Positions 23,795 through 32,689 of a stretch of DNA of 64,000 nt are shown here, one piece after another (within the stretch, counting starts at the first letter, position 1; each line of letters opens with the position of its first letter). The position numbers were made by a program, and so were the translations under genes. Source of the DNA: RAM1 sp041905405 (GTDB lineage: Bacteria; Pseudomonadota; Gammaproteobacteria; Burkholderiales; Burkholderiaceae_C); contig JAYRLC010000014.1 of NCBI GenBank assembly GCA_041905405.1, forward strand, positions 15,954 to 79,953. The letters are read 5' to 3'. A model generated the notes under the pieces. That model had not been told where the DNA came from. It did no database searches and saw only the letters and a program-made list of their open reading frames with translations.

Positions 23795-24817
23795 TCAGGC
23801 GCCATGGCGCTGACGTGCCAGTGCCGCGCCGTCGGCCAGCGCCTTGAGCTTGGCCATGGCCACCTCGCGGCTCATGGGCGCCAGGCCGCAGTTGGTGCAG
23901 GGGATCAGTTTGTCCGCCCGCACGAACTGCAGCGCGGTGCCGATGGTGTCGGCCACCTGCTCGGGCGTTTCCACCACGTCGCTGGCCACGTCGATCACGC
24001 CCACCATCACGTCCTTGCCATCCAGCAGCTTCATGAGTTCGGGCGGCACGTGCGAGTGGTAACACTCCAGGCTGACCTGGTCGATGCTGCTTCTGGCCAG
24101 CGCGGGGAACACCTGCTCGTACTGGCGCCACTGCTCGCCCAGCGTGGCCTTCCAGTCCACGTTGGCCTGGATGCCGTAGCCGTAGCAGATGTGCACGGCC
24201 GTGGTACACGTGAGGCCCTGCGCCGCACGCTCCAGCGCCTTGACACCCCAGTCGGCGGCCTCGGCCATGTACACGTTGAAGGCCGGCTCGTCGAACTGGA
24301 TGATGTCCACGCCGTCGGCCTGCAGCGCCAGCGCTTCCTGGTTCAGCAGCTCGGCGAAGGCGAACGCCATCTTTACCTTGTCGCCATAGAAGCGGTCGGC
24401 CACCGTGTCCACAATGGTCATGGGACCGGGCAGCGTGAACTTGAGCTTCTTTTTAGTGTGGGCACGGGCCAGCTGCGCCTCGAACGCGTGCACGCGCCCC
24501 TTGAGCGTGAGCGGCGCCACCACTTGCGGCACCATCGCGTCATAGCGGTTGTTGCGGATGCCCATCTTCACCTTGTTCGCAAAGTCGATGCCGTCGACCT
24601 GCTCCAGAAAGCCGTGCACGAAATGCTGGCGCGCCTGCTCACCATCGCCCACCACGTCCAGGCCCGCATCCTCCTGCGCCTTGATCCACAGCAGCGTGGC
24701 GTCGGCCTTGGCCTGGCGCAGTTCGTCGCCTTGCAGCTTCCACTGGGGCCAGAGCTTCTGCGTCTCGGCCAGCCAGGCGGGTTTGGGCAGGCTTCCGGCA
24801 ATAGCGGTCTCAAACAT
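23795..24817 (-). CDS. MetE-like (core) methionine synthase
   Basis: Zinc methyltransferase of 340 aa corresponding to the catalytic half of cobalamin-independent methionine synthase. It opens AGSLPKPAWL, has FDEPAFNV, and shows the zinc-site residues His in AVHICYGYG, Cys in SLECYHSH and Cys in CTNCGL. The short form resembles the folate-independent MesD group, whose oxygen-dependent partner MesX (DUF1852) is not in the window. The methyl donor is therefore unknown. The start MFETAI was chosen over a 7-residue upstream extension. Confidence 0.78.
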   Translation of the reverse strand: MFETAIAGSLPKPAWLAETQKLWPQWKLQGDELRQAKADATLLWIKAQEDAGLDVVGDGEQARQHFVHGFLEQVDGIDFANKVKMGIRNNRYDAMVPQVVAPLTLKGRVHAFEAQLARAHTKKKLKFTLPGPMTIVDTVADRFYGDKVKMAFAFAELLNQEALALQADGVDIIQFDEPAFNVYMAEAADWGVKALERAAQGLTCTTAVHICYGYGIQANVDWKATLGEQWRQYEQVFPALARSSIDQVSLECYHSHVPPELMKLLDGKDVMVGVIDVASDVVETPEQVADTIGTALQFVRADKLIPCTNCGLAPMSREVAMAKLKALADGAALARQRHGA

Positions 24818-24853
24818 GCGTTTTTCCTTGAATTGCAATGGTGGCCGCTACCC

Positions 24854-24865
24854 TACCATGGGCCC
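24854..24865 (+). promoter_or_regulatory. Putative -10 for leaderless transcription of the response regulator gene
   Basis: TACCAT, then GGGCCC (6 nt), then the ATG at 24866; no Shine-Dalgarno. Confidence 0.45.
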
Positions 24866-25276
24866 ATGGAATCCGTAGCCAGCCCCCAGCGGGCCACCAC
24901 CGAGCGCCTGCACGCGGCGCTGATCATGATCGTGGACGACGACAGCACCGCCACCGCTGTGCTCACGGCGCTGCTGTCGCAGCACTTTGACGTGGTCAGC
25001 ACGGCGGACCCGACCCAGGCTCTGGCGCTGGCCCGCCAGGCCATGCCACACGTGATCCTGTGCGACATCAACATGCCGCGCAAAAGCGGCGATGAAGTCG
25101 CCTACGAGCTGTCAGTGGACCCGGACACCCGCGACATCCCGCTGGTGTACCTGACGGCGCTGCTCGATGCGGACGACACCGACCAGTTGGGCGACAGCTT
25201 CGGGGGCCATTGGGCGGTGTCCAAATCGGCGTCACTCGCCGAACTGCTGCGCGTGATCGCCAAAGCGCTCAGCTAG
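24866..25276 (+). CDS. Stand-alone response regulator receiver protein
   Basis: CheY-like receiver domain of 136 aa without an output domain. The acidic pocket (VDDD, residues 23-26), the phospho-acceptor D67 in LCDINMPRKSG, the switch Thr in YLTALL and the conserved Lys in AVSK are all present. No histidine kinase gene is nearby. The start is defined by the -10-like TACCAT 6 nt upstream and by the absence of any ribosome site in the longer frame. Confidence 0.87.
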   Translation: MESVASPQRATTERLHAALIMIVDDDSTATAVLTALLSQHFDVVSTADPTQALALARQAMPHVILCDINMPRKSGDEVAYELSVDPDTRDIPLVYLTALLDADDTDQLGDSFGGHWAVSKSASLAELLRVIAKALS

Positions 25277-25312
25277 CTCCAGCAAACGGCTGCTGCACCG
25301 CAGCACGCGCCG

Positions 25313-25324
25313 CATAATCGGGGC
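25313..25324 (+). promoter_or_regulatory. Putative -10 for leaderless transcription of ndh
   Basis: CATAAT followed by CGGGGC (6 nt) and the ATG at 25325. This is one of the best matches of the series. Confidence 0.5.
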
Positions 25325-26656
25325 ATGACCCCAGCCAACCCTGCAAGCACGGGGAGCCGCCCCCGCATCGTCATCATCGGCTGCGGCTTTGGCGGCCTGG
25401 AAGCCGCCCGGGCCCTGGCCGGCGCCGCGGTGGACGTCACCCTGGTGGACAAAACCAACCACCACCTCTTCCAGCCCCTGCTCTACCAGGTGGCCACGGC
25501 CGGCCTGTCGGCCCCGGCGATTGCCGCGCCCATCCGCCACCTGTTCCGCCGCCAGGGCAACGTGACCACGCTGCTGGGCGACGCCACGCACATCGACGCG
25601 GCCGCGCGGCAGGTGCACCTGCGCGACGGGGCGGCGTTGCCCTATGACCACCTGATCGTCGCCGCGGGCGCGACGCACAGTTACTTCGGCCGCGACGAAT
25701 GGGCCACGCACGCGCCGGGCCTGAAGACGCTGGACGATGCCTTCGACATCCGCCGCCGCATCCTGCTGGCCTTCGAAGCCGCCGAGAAAGAAGACGACCC
25801 GGCCCGCCGCGCGGCCTGGCTGAACTTCGTGGTGGTGGGCGGCGGGCCGACCGGCGTGGAAATGGCGGGCACGCTGGCCGAGATCGCGCGCCACACGCTG
25901 CCCGGTGAATTCCGCCGCATCGACCCGGCGGCCGCCAAAGTCATCCTGCTGGAAGGCGGGCCGCGCGTGCTGCAGGCCATGCCCGACAGCCTGAGCGAGC
26001 GGGCGCGTGAACAGCTGGCGCGGCTGGGCGTGGACGTGCGGCTGAATGCGCGCGTGACGGCCATCGACGCCGGCGGCCTGACGGTGGACGCCGCCGGCAG
26101 CACCTATGCCATTGACAGCCGCTGCATCGTGTGGGCCGCGGGCGTGGCGGCGTCGCCGCTGGGCCGGCAGCTGGCGCAGGCCACCGGCGCGCAAACCGAC
26201 CGCGCAGGCCGCGTCACGGTGCAGCCCGACCTGACGCTGCCGGGCCACCCCGAGATCAGCGTCATCGGCGACCTGGCCGCTGCGCAGAGCCATGTCCCCG
26301 GCAAGCCCCCCGCCGCCGTGCCCGGCGTGTCGCCGGGCGCCAAGCAGATGGGGCGCGCCGCGGCAGCCAACATCCTGCGCCGGCTGGCAGGCCAGCCGGC
26401 CAAGCCGTTCCGCTACCGCGACTACGGCAACCTGGCCACCATCGGCCGCAACTCGGCCGTGGTGGACCTGACATCGCCTGCGGGGCCCGTGCGGTTTTCA
26501 GGCTACTTTGCGTGGCTGTTCTGGCTGTTCGCCCACGTCTACTTCCTGATCGGCTTTCGCAACCGGCTCGTGGTGCTGCTGGACTGGGCGTGGGCGTACT
26601 GGACGTTTGCGCGGTATGCGCGGGTGGTGACGGGGGTGAAAACGTCCGATCAATAG
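25325..26656 (+). CDS. ndh: Type II NADH dehydrogenase (NDH-2)
   Basis: Peripheral membrane flavoprotein of 443 aa that transfers electrons from NADH to quinone without pumping protons. FAD site GCGFGGLEAAR (residues 19-29), the DHLIVAAGATHSYFG block, the NADH site VVVGGGPTGVEMAG (about residues 169-182) and ISVIGDLA are intact. A C-terminal hydrophobic segment (about 394-425) provides membrane attachment. The stop overlaps the convergent slyX gene by 7 bp. Confidence 0.92.
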   Translation: MTPANPASTGSRPRIVIIGCGFGGLEAARALAGAAVDVTLVDKTNHHLFQPLLYQVATAGLSAPAIAAPIRHLFRRQGNVTTLLGDATHIDAAARQVHLRDGAALPYDHLIVAAGATHSYFGRDEWATHAPGLKTLDDAFDIRRRILLAFEAAEKEDDPARRAAWLNFVVVGGGPTGVEMAGTLAEIARHTLPGEFRRIDPAAAKVILLEGGPRVLQAMPDSLSERAREQLARLGVDVRLNARVTAIDAGGLTVDAAGSTYAIDSRCIVWAAGVAASPLGRQLAQATGAQTDRAGRVTVQPDLTLPGHPEISVIGDLAAAQSHVPGKPPAAVPGVSPGAKQMGRAAAANILRRLAGQPAKPFRYRDYGNLATIGRNSAVVDLTSPAGPVRFSGYFAWLFWLFAHVYFLIGFRNRLVVLLDWAWAYWTFARYARVVTGVKTSDQ

Positions 26657-26871
26657 TGCGGCGGACGCTCGTCACGCAGGCTGCGGAACTCCGCGCCGCC
26701 GCTGTCCTGTTGCTGGCGTTTGAGCTCGGCCAGCTCGCGCAGCAGCAGGTCGATCTGTTGCTGCTGGCGGATGATGGTCTGGTTCAGCTGCTCAACCATG
26801 TCTTCGGTGAAGCTGGCCTTGATTTCCAGCTCCATGAGCCGGTGATCGACGGCTGACTGTGGATCAGGCAT
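26650..26871 (-). CDS. slyX: SlyX family protein
   Basis: Small coiled-coil protein of 73 aa. The heptad-rich helix spans residues 10-56 and includes the typical LMELEIKASFTEDMVEQLNQTIIRQQQQID; the terminal DERPPHY matches the conserved P-P-H-Y end of SlyX. The function is unknown. A far longer frame upstream is a shadow of the dehydratase gene and was discarded. It lies 8 bp downstream of the dehydratase on the same strand. Confidence 0.9.
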   Translation of the reverse strand: MPDPQSAVDHRLMELEIKASFTEDMVEQLNQTIIRQQQQIDLLLRELAELKRQQQDSGGAEFRSLRDERPPHY

Positions 26872-26879
26872 GGCAACGC

Positions 26880-27992
26880 TCACCGCGCGGGCTTCTGGAA
26901 CTTGTCCCACGCCGCCTTGGTCGGCGTCGTCCCCGCCCCCGCTTCCTGCGGCAGCTTGAAGTACCCGCCCACCACCTCCGCCGGGTCGGTAAAACAATCC
27001 TTGATCCACGGGATGTATTCCAGCACCTGCACGGCCGGGTGCGCATAGCTCAGGTGCACGTGCACCTGGCTCATGTCGCCCGCGTGCGGGGCTACGGGCA
27101 ATCTGTAGCTGTGCGCGGTTTCGCACACGCGCAGCACTTCGGTCAGGCCGGCCATGCGGGTCACGTCGGGCTGCACCCAGTGGATGGCGTTCTGGTGAAA
27201 GAACTCACTGAACGCGTCCTGCGTGTACAGCTGCTCGCCCAGCGCGGTGGGGATGCGCGTGGCGCGGGCCAGTTCGGCATGGCCCTTCACGTTGTCGTAC
27301 CACAGCGGTTCCTCGAACCAGTACACGTCGTGCTCCTCCGCTCCGCGGCAAAACCGCAGGCAGGTCGCCAGGTCCCATTTGCCGTTGCCGTCGATCGCCA
27401 GCGTCACGTCGGGGCCAATAGCCTTTCGCACGGCGGCCAGGCGGCGCAGGTCGCGTTCCACCGTACTGCCCACCTTGATCTTGATGCCCGTGAAGCCGTC
27501 GGCCACGGCGCGTTTTGCGCCTTCCACCAGCTTGTCGTCGGCAATGCTGAGCCAGCCGATGTCGGTGTTGTACGCGCGGACCTTGTCACAAACCTGGCCG
27601 CCCAGCAGCTTCCACAGCGGCATGTTCGCGGCCTTGGCTTTCAGGTCCCACAGCGCGACGTCGATGGCCGCGTGCGACAGCGTGGTGATGCCCGCGCGGC
27701 CCACCCACTGCAGCGCCGGGTTGCGCGCAAGCTTGAGCCACAGGCGGTTGATGTCGTGCGCGTCCTCGCCCACCAGCAGCGGGGCGTGGCAGGTTTCTAT
27801 GCATCGTGTGATGAGCTGGTCGCTGGGCAGGTGGGCGTGTGTGCCGGTAAAGCCGTAGCCCTCCAGCCCGTTGTCGGTGGTGATCCTGGCGCCCACCACG
27901 CCCCAGTGGCTGATGGTGTGCGTGCTGTCGGCGATCTGGCTGCCGGTGACCGGCACGTGCAGGATGAACGGTTCGACGGACGTGATCTTCAA
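26880..27992 (-). CDS. Enolase-superfamily sugar acid dehydratase/racemase (MR/MLE family)
   Basis: About 370 aa. Barrel residues expected of the mandelate racemase group are visible: the K-x-K pair in GIKIKVG (residues 171-173), D201 in AIDGNGKWD, E227 in WFEEPL, E253 in LGEQLY and a His in PHAGDM. It probably abstracts a proton alpha to a carboxylate in a sugar acid; the substrate is not known. I take the TTG at 27992 as the start because GGAGA stands 7 nt upstream; the ATG-starting longer frame lacks a ribosome site. Confidence 0.84.
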   Translation of the reverse strand: MKITSVEPFILHVPVTGSQIADSTHTISHWGVVGARITTDNGLEGYGFTGTHAHLPSDQLITRCIETCHAPLLVGEDAHDINRLWLKLARNPALQWVGRAGITTLSHAAIDVALWDLKAKAANMPLWKLLGGQVCDKVRAYNTDIGWLSIADDKLVEGAKRAVADGFTGIKIKVGSTVERDLRRLAAVRKAIGPDVTLAIDGNGKWDLATCLRFCRGAEEHDVYWFEEPLWYDNVKGHAELARATRIPTALGEQLYTQDAFSEFFHQNAIHWVQPDVTRMAGLTEVLRVCETAHSYRLPVAPHAGDMSQVHVHLSYAHPAVQVLEYIPWIKDCFTDPAEVVGGYFKLPQEAGAGTTPTKAAWDKFQKPAR

Positions 27993-28050
27993 GATGCGGT
28001 CTCCTCTATTCGTATGATGTTTGGCAAACCCATTGTGCACTGACTGGCGA

Positions 28051-28063
28051 TAAGCTCGCCGCC
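28051..28063 (+). promoter_or_regulatory. Putative -10 for leaderless transcription of the DUF502 gene
   Basis: TAAGCT ends 7 nt before the ATG at 28064; no ribosome binding site is present. Confidence 0.35.
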
Positions 28064-28711
28064 ATGAAACGCAGCATCCAACACGTTCTCCGCACTTTTC
28101 TGACGGGCGTTCTTGCCCTGCTGCCGCTGGCGGCCACGCTGTTCATCCTGGGCTGGACGCTGAGGTTCCTGGCCGGCTGGCTGGGGCCGGACAGCGCCTT
28201 CGGGCGGTTTCTGACCTTCATCGGCCTGAGCGTCACGCATTCCGAGGCGGTGGGGTATCTGCTGGGCGCGTTCCTGCTCATGGCGTGCGTCTACGTGTTC
28301 GGCGTGGTGGTGGAGGCGGGCTTCCAGCGCGGCGCGGCGCGGCTGATGAATGCGATCCTCAAGCGCATTCCCGTCGTGCGCACGATCTATGACGTGATCC
28401 AGAAGCTCGTGCAGCTTTTTGCGAAGAAGGACGACGATGGCCTGAAGTCCATGGCCCCGGTCTGGATTTATTTCGGCGGCAAGGGTGGAGACCAGGGCAC
28501 GGTGGTGCTGGGCCTGTTGTCCACGCCGCAGGCTGTGACGCTGGGCGGCCTGTCGTACATGGGGGTGCTGGTGCCCACCGCGCCGGTGCCTGTGGGCGGC
28601 GGCCTGTTGTATGTGCCGCCCGACTGGGTGGAGCCAGCCGACATCGGTATGGAAGCCGTCACCAGCATCTACGTGTCGATGGGGGTGACGTCGGGGCAGT
28701 ACCTGAAGTAG
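28064..28711 (+). CDS. DUF502 membrane protein
   Basis: Protein of 215 aa. Two transmembrane segments (residues about 11-37 and 63-84) are followed by the conserved cytosolic DUF502 blocks RIPVVRTIYDVIQKLVQLF and VPTAPVPVGGGLLYVPPDWV. It is a widely conserved but functionally uncharacterised envelope protein family, often near housekeeping genes in Comamonadaceae. The 3' end is 3 bp from the convergent catalase-like gene. Confidence 0.88.
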   Translation: MKRSIQHVLRTFLTGVLALLPLAATLFILGWTLRFLAGWLGPDSAFGRFLTFIGLSVTHSEAVGYLLGAFLLMACVYVFGVVVEAGFQRGAARLMNAILKRIPVVRTIYDVIQKLVQLFAKKDDDGLKSMAPVWIYFGGKGGDQGTVVLGLLSTPQAVTLGGLSYMGVLVPTAPVPVGGGLLYVPPDWVEPADIGMEAVTSIYVSMGVTSGQYLK

Positions 28712-28714
28712 CTG

Positions 28715-29713
28715 CTACGCCGCCCCACGCCCCTTCTGGCTGGCAAAGTACACCACCTTGCGCGCGCGCTGAACGTCGCCCAGGGGCCGGTGTTCGGCCA
28801 GCGCCTGCCAGGGGTCGATCACGGTGGCTTCGACCTGCCTTGCCAGTTCCTGGCCTTCTGCGCCCGCCGTATCCTGGCGCGGCAGCATGAGCCGCGCGAC
28901 GGTGACGTAGGGCGTAGGCCAGTTGACCGACGCGTCTTCGATCGGCGTCGTGGCTTCGTCGACCCAGGGCTGCAGCTGCAGGTCCCAGTGCAGCGCGCCG
29001 CGGGCCAGGCGCGCGCTGAAGTCGGCGTTCCAGTCCTGGTTGGCGCCGGGCTGCGCCTTGCCGTTGGCGTCGGCCGGCAGCAGGCGCACGCGCGCCGCGT
29101 ACGGCCCGTTGGCCATGGGCACGCAGCTGAACATGGGCTCGGTCGCAAAGCCGCCAAACGGCTTGCCCGCCACCTTGAGCATTTTGGCCAGCTGTGCCGG
29201 CGCACCGAACAGGCCGTAGCGTTTGAACAGGTATTTGAGCAGCGCGCCGTTGCCATAGGACGCCGCCTCGGCAAAGTCGATGAACTCCGCGCTGCCCTTG
29301 AAGGCAAAGGCTTCCTGGTTGATCAGCGTGAAGTCCTGGCTTTTGGCGGGGCCGTTGCCCAGGGCTGATTCACCGTCAACGCCCAGCACGCGGAACGCAA
29401 AGCCGCGCACGTCGGGCATGCTGTCCCTGGCCTTGTCAAAGCCGCCGTTGGACAGGCGCACCCAGACCTCGTAGTCATGCGGCTGGCTGAACAGACCCTG
29501 CGCCGCCCATTGCGGCAGGCTGTCCAGAACCTCCAGCGTGCCGGCCGCGGCGGTGAGCTGCTTGCGGTGCAGCGTGCGGCCCGCGCCGTATTTTTTGGAC
29601 TTGCGCTGCTGGATGGCGGCAAACCGCCGGGCGGCATTGGCGTAGCGCTGCGCCTCGTCTGCGGCGACGGCCTCGCGCCAGCCGGTGCCGGCCGCCAATG
29701 CGGTTTTTGCCAT
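28715..29713 (-). CDS. Catalase-like heme-binding family protein
   Basis: Protein of 332 aa with the fold signature of small catalase-like proteins. R-T-L-H-R (His49 as the likely distal residue), VRLSNGGFDKARDSMPDVRGFAFRVLG and SQDFTLINQ correspond to catalase core segments, but the classic Tyr heme ligand motif of full-size catalases is not recognisable. Peroxidatic or scaffold functions are possible. It lies 5 bp downstream of the acyl-CoA ligase gene on the same strand, so lipid peroxide metabolism is one guess. Confidence 0.75.
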   Translation of the reverse strand: MAKTALAAGTGWREAVAADEAQRYANAARRFAAIQQRKSKKYGAGRTLHRKQLTAAAGTLEVLDSLPQWAAQGLFSQPHDYEVWVRLSNGGFDKARDSMPDVRGFAFRVLGVDGESALGNGPAKSQDFTLINQEAFAFKGSAEFIDFAEAASYGNGALLKYLFKRYGLFGAPAQLAKMLKVAGKPFGGFATEPMFSCVPMANGPYAARVRLLPADANGKAQPGANQDWNADFSARLARGALHWDLQLQPWVDEATTPIEDASVNWPTPYVTVARLMLPRQDTAGAEGQELARQVEATVIDPWQALAEHRPLGDVQRARKVVYFASQKGRGAA

Positions 29714-29718
29714 GGTGT

Positions 29719-31410
29719 TCAGCCTTTCGGTTCTGCCTCCTGCAGCGTGCGCCACATGACTTTGCCGCTGCCGCTTTTGGGCAGCGCGTCCACGAACTGC
29801 ACGATGCGGGGGACTTTGTAGACGGCCATATTCTCGCGGCACCAGGCGGCGATGTCTTCCTCGCTCACCTGCCCGCGGTGGCTCTGGCGCAACACCACCA
29901 CGGCCTTGACCGTTTCGCCGCGGTAGGCGTCGCGGGCCGCGATGATGCAGGCCTCTTGTATGGCGGGGTGGCGGAACATCAGCGCCTCGACCTCGGCCGG
30001 CCAGACCTTGAAGCCACTGGCGTTGATCATGCGCTTGAGCCGGTCGGTGATGAAGAAGTAGCCGTCCTCGTCCACCCGCCCCAGGTCGCCCGAGCGGAAG
30101 AATCGCTTGCCGTCCAGTTCCACGAACGCCGCCGCTGTCGCCTCGGGCCGCTTCCAGTAGCCCTGGAAGATCATCGGCCCACTCATGATGATTTCGCCCT
30201 GCTCGCCGGGCGGCATCTCCGCCAGCGTCTCGGGGTCCACCACGCGCGAGTCGCAGCTGATGAACGGCACCCCCAGGCACTGCTGCTTGGGGTGGTCGGG
30301 CGGGTTGGTGTGGCTGGGCGCGGCGGTTTCGGTCAGGCCGTAGCCTTCGACATAGCGCAGGCCGTAGCTGTCCAGCAGGCGCTGCGCCACGGCCTGCGGC
30401 ATGGCCGCGCCGCCGCCGCCGATGTAGCGGATGCTGGACAGGTCGTACTGGTCAAAGTGCGGGCTTCCCAGCAGGTCGATCACCATGGTGGGGATGTTGG
30501 TCCAGTTGGTGACCCTGTAACGCGAGATCAGTCGCCCGGCCAGGTCGCGGTCCCAGCGCGGCATCATCACCAGCGTGCAGCTGCCGTAGATGCTGGCGTG
30601 CATGACGCTGACCATGCCCGTGATGTGGAACATGGGCACGACGATCAGCGTCACGTTGTCGGGGCTCGCGTTGCCCCACAGACAGCTGGCCACCGCGTTG
30701 TGCATGATGCTGCCGTGCGTGTGCATGCAGCCTTTGGGCAGGCCCGTGGTGCCGCTGGTGTACGGAAGGATGGCCAGGTCCGCGGGGCCCACATCAGGCT
30801 CCGGCGCCGGGGCATCGGTGGCCAGCGCATCGGTCCACGCGTGGACCTGGCCGCCGGCCAGCGCGGGCAGCGCATGGCGGGTGAGCAGCCAGTCGTTCCA
30901 GGCTGGGGGAATTTCGGCTTCCGCCAGGTCGTCCGGCATGCAGTCGGTGAACTGGCTCACCACCAGTTGCTCCAGCCCCTGCCCGGCGGGCAGCGCGTCG
31001 CTGGCCCGGGCCAGCTCGGCGGCCAGGTCGGCCGTGGTGATGGCGACCCTGGCATCGGGGTCGGTGATGTAGTGCTTCAGCTCCTCGGCACGGTTCATGG
31101 GGTTGACCGGCACCACCACGGCGTTGGCGCGCAGGATCGCGAAGTGCGCGATCACAAGCTGCGGGCAGTTCTGCATGTTCAGCACCACGCGGTCGCCCTT
31201 GCGCACGCCCAAGGCATGCAGGCGCGCCGCCAGCCGCTCCGCCAGTCGCACCACTTCTGCATAGCGGAACTCGCGGCCAAAGAAGACGATGGCCGCCTTT
31301 TCGGGGTAGCGCCGCGCGCTGATGGCCAGGTTGTCCCACAGGGGCGTCGCGGGCGGGTGGATGGTATGCGGCAGGCGCTTGGGCCAGAACTTGTGATGGG
31401 GACGTGTCAT
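29719..31410 (-). CDS. Long-chain acyl-CoA synthetase-like AMP-dependent ligase
   Basis: ANL-superfamily ligase of 563 aa activating a carboxylic acid through an acyl-adenylate. All core motifs are intact: TSGTTGLPKG (A3), the GYGLTETA adenine loop, SGDLGRVDEDGYFFITDRLKRMI (A7/A8), GFKVWPAEVE, and the catalytic lysine in PKSGSGK. The chain-length preference is not readable. The start MTRPHHKF was chosen; upstream residues in the longer frame are not conserved. It probably forms an operon with the catalase-like gene. Confidence 0.88.
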   Translation of the reverse strand: MTRPHHKFWPKRLPHTIHPPATPLWDNLAISARRYPEKAAIVFFGREFRYAEVVRLAERLAARLHALGVRKGDRVVLNMQNCPQLVIAHFAILRANAVVVPVNPMNRAEELKHYITDPDARVAITTADLAAELARASDALPAGQGLEQLVVSQFTDCMPDDLAEAEIPPAWNDWLLTRHALPALAGGQVHAWTDALATDAPAPEPDVGPADLAILPYTSGTTGLPKGCMHTHGSIMHNAVASCLWGNASPDNVTLIVVPMFHITGMVSVMHASIYGSCTLVMMPRWDRDLAGRLISRYRVTNWTNIPTMVIDLLGSPHFDQYDLSSIRYIGGGGAAMPQAVAQRLLDSYGLRYVEGYGLTETAAPSHTNPPDHPKQQCLGVPFISCDSRVVDPETLAEMPPGEQGEIIMSGPMIFQGYWKRPEATAAAFVELDGKRFFRSGDLGRVDEDGYFFITDRLKRMINASGFKVWPAEVEALMFRHPAIQEACIIAARDAYRGETVKAVVVLRQSHRGQVSEEDIAAWCRENMAVYKVPRIVQFVDALPKSGSGKVMWRTLQEAEPKG

Positions 31411-31564
31411 GCGCGCAGGGTAGGTGCGCGCCTGCCGCATCGCATCAGGAAAAGCCCCCAAGCACCATCGTGGGCGTCACCTTTGCGACGCGTAGGACGG
31501 CAATACAGTAGCGTCGAGGTGGCGTCCGACTGCACTGCAGTACACCGGTGCCCATAGTGGGCGC
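31411..31564. other. Divergent intergenic region
   Basis: This 154-bp gap separates the acyl-CoA ligase and the flavodoxin-fold gene. Apart from the CATAGT hexamer before the latter and an ACTGCAGT palindrome near 31535, no ORF, strong promoter or terminator was recognised. Confidence 0.3.
31553..31564 (+). promoter_or_regulatory. Putative -10 for leaderless transcription of the flavodoxin-fold gene
   Basis: CATAGT plus 6 nt plus the ATG at 31565; no Shine-Dalgarno. Confidence 0.4.
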
Positions 31565-32638
31565 ATGAATGTCCGCGTCCTCAAGGGCCAGGCGCCCAAG
31601 CCATTGAACCGCGCCGCGTTCGGGCGCCGGTTTCGCGAACGGTTCGCCGACCCCGCCTTTACCCCTGAATCAGATTCGATTGCCCGGCTTGAGGCCATCG
31701 CCTGGGAGGCCTACACCGAAGGCCGCAAGGCTCCCGTCACGCGCCGCGCCGGCCCTGGCTTCGCCGACCCTGCCTATGAACTGTCGCAGGAGTGGTACGA
31801 CACGCACCGCGCCATCCAGGACGCGCAGGCGCAGTGGGGCCGGCGCCAGACGCCGCCGCGCGTGCTGATCGTCAACGCCAGCCCGCGCAACGACGGCACC
31901 TGCCCCGGCGAAAACTCCAAGACCTGCCGGCTCGCCGCCATCGCGCAACGCACGGTACGCGGCGCGGGCATCCACGCCGACGTGCTGGACCTGAGCCTGC
32001 TGGCGTCCGACTACGACCGCCACATCCACCCGTGCAAGGGCTGCGCGTCCACCGCCATGCCGCTGTGCCACTGGCCGTGCAGCTGCTACCCCAACCATGC
32101 GACGGGCCAGGTCAACGACTGGATGAACGAGCTGTACCCGCGCTGGGTGGCCGCGCACGGCGTGCTGATCGTCGCGCCCACGCACTGGTACCAGTCGCCC
32201 ACCCCGCTGAAGGCCATGATGGACCGCCTGGTCTGCGCAGACGGCGGCAACCCCGACCCCACGTCCACGCAGGGCAAGCGGGCCGCCGAGGCCAAACGCA
32301 TCGAGCAAAAGGGCTGGCACTACCCCAAGCATCTGGCCGGCCGCGTGTACGGCGTGGTGGTGCACGGCGACGTGGCCGGTGTCGAAGACCACCGCCGCCT
32401 GCTGTGCGACTGGCTGGACTGGATGGGCCTGATCGACGCGGGCCCCAAGGCGCGGCTGGACCGCTACCTGGGCTATTACGAGCCTTACTACAACAGCCAC
32501 GATGCGCTGGACCGCGACAAGGCCCTGCAGGCCGAAGTGCGCAACGCCGCCCACGCGCTGGTGGACGCCGTGAAGCTGCTGCGCAACGGGGCGCTGAACC
32601 ACCCCGGCGCCGCGCGCAAGCCGCCGCGGCCCAAGTAG
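31565..32638 (+). CDS. NADPH-dependent FMN reductase-type flavodoxin-fold protein
   Basis: Protein of 357 aa. A roughly 95-residue N-terminal extension precedes a flavodoxin fold beginning VLIVNASPRNDGTCPGENSKTC, the FMN phosphate loop. It continues with a Cys-rich stretch (HPCKGC ... CHWPCSCYP, about residues 155-178), as in iron-sulfur flavoproteins, and PTHWYQSPTPLKAMMDRL. An iron-sulfur or metal site next to FMN is possible. The electron partner is unknown. Confidence 0.82.
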   Translation: MNVRVLKGQAPKPLNRAAFGRRFRERFADPAFTPESDSIARLEAIAWEAYTEGRKAPVTRRAGPGFADPAYELSQEWYDTHRAIQDAQAQWGRRQTPPRVLIVNASPRNDGTCPGENSKTCRLAAIAQRTVRGAGIHADVLDLSLLASDYDRHIHPCKGCASTAMPLCHWPCSCYPNHATGQVNDWMNELYPRWVAAHGVLIVAPTHWYQSPTPLKAMMDRLVCADGGNPDPTSTQGKRAAEAKRIEQKGWHYPKHLAGRVYGVVVHGDVAGVEDHRRLLCDWLDWMGLIDAGPKARLDRYLGYYEPYYNSHDALDRDKALQAEVRNAAHALVDAVKLLRNGALNHPGAARKPPRPK

Positions 32639-32689
32639 GCGCATGGCCCCGCCCGTATCATGGGCGCCGTTCGCCCGACCTTGCCTTTC

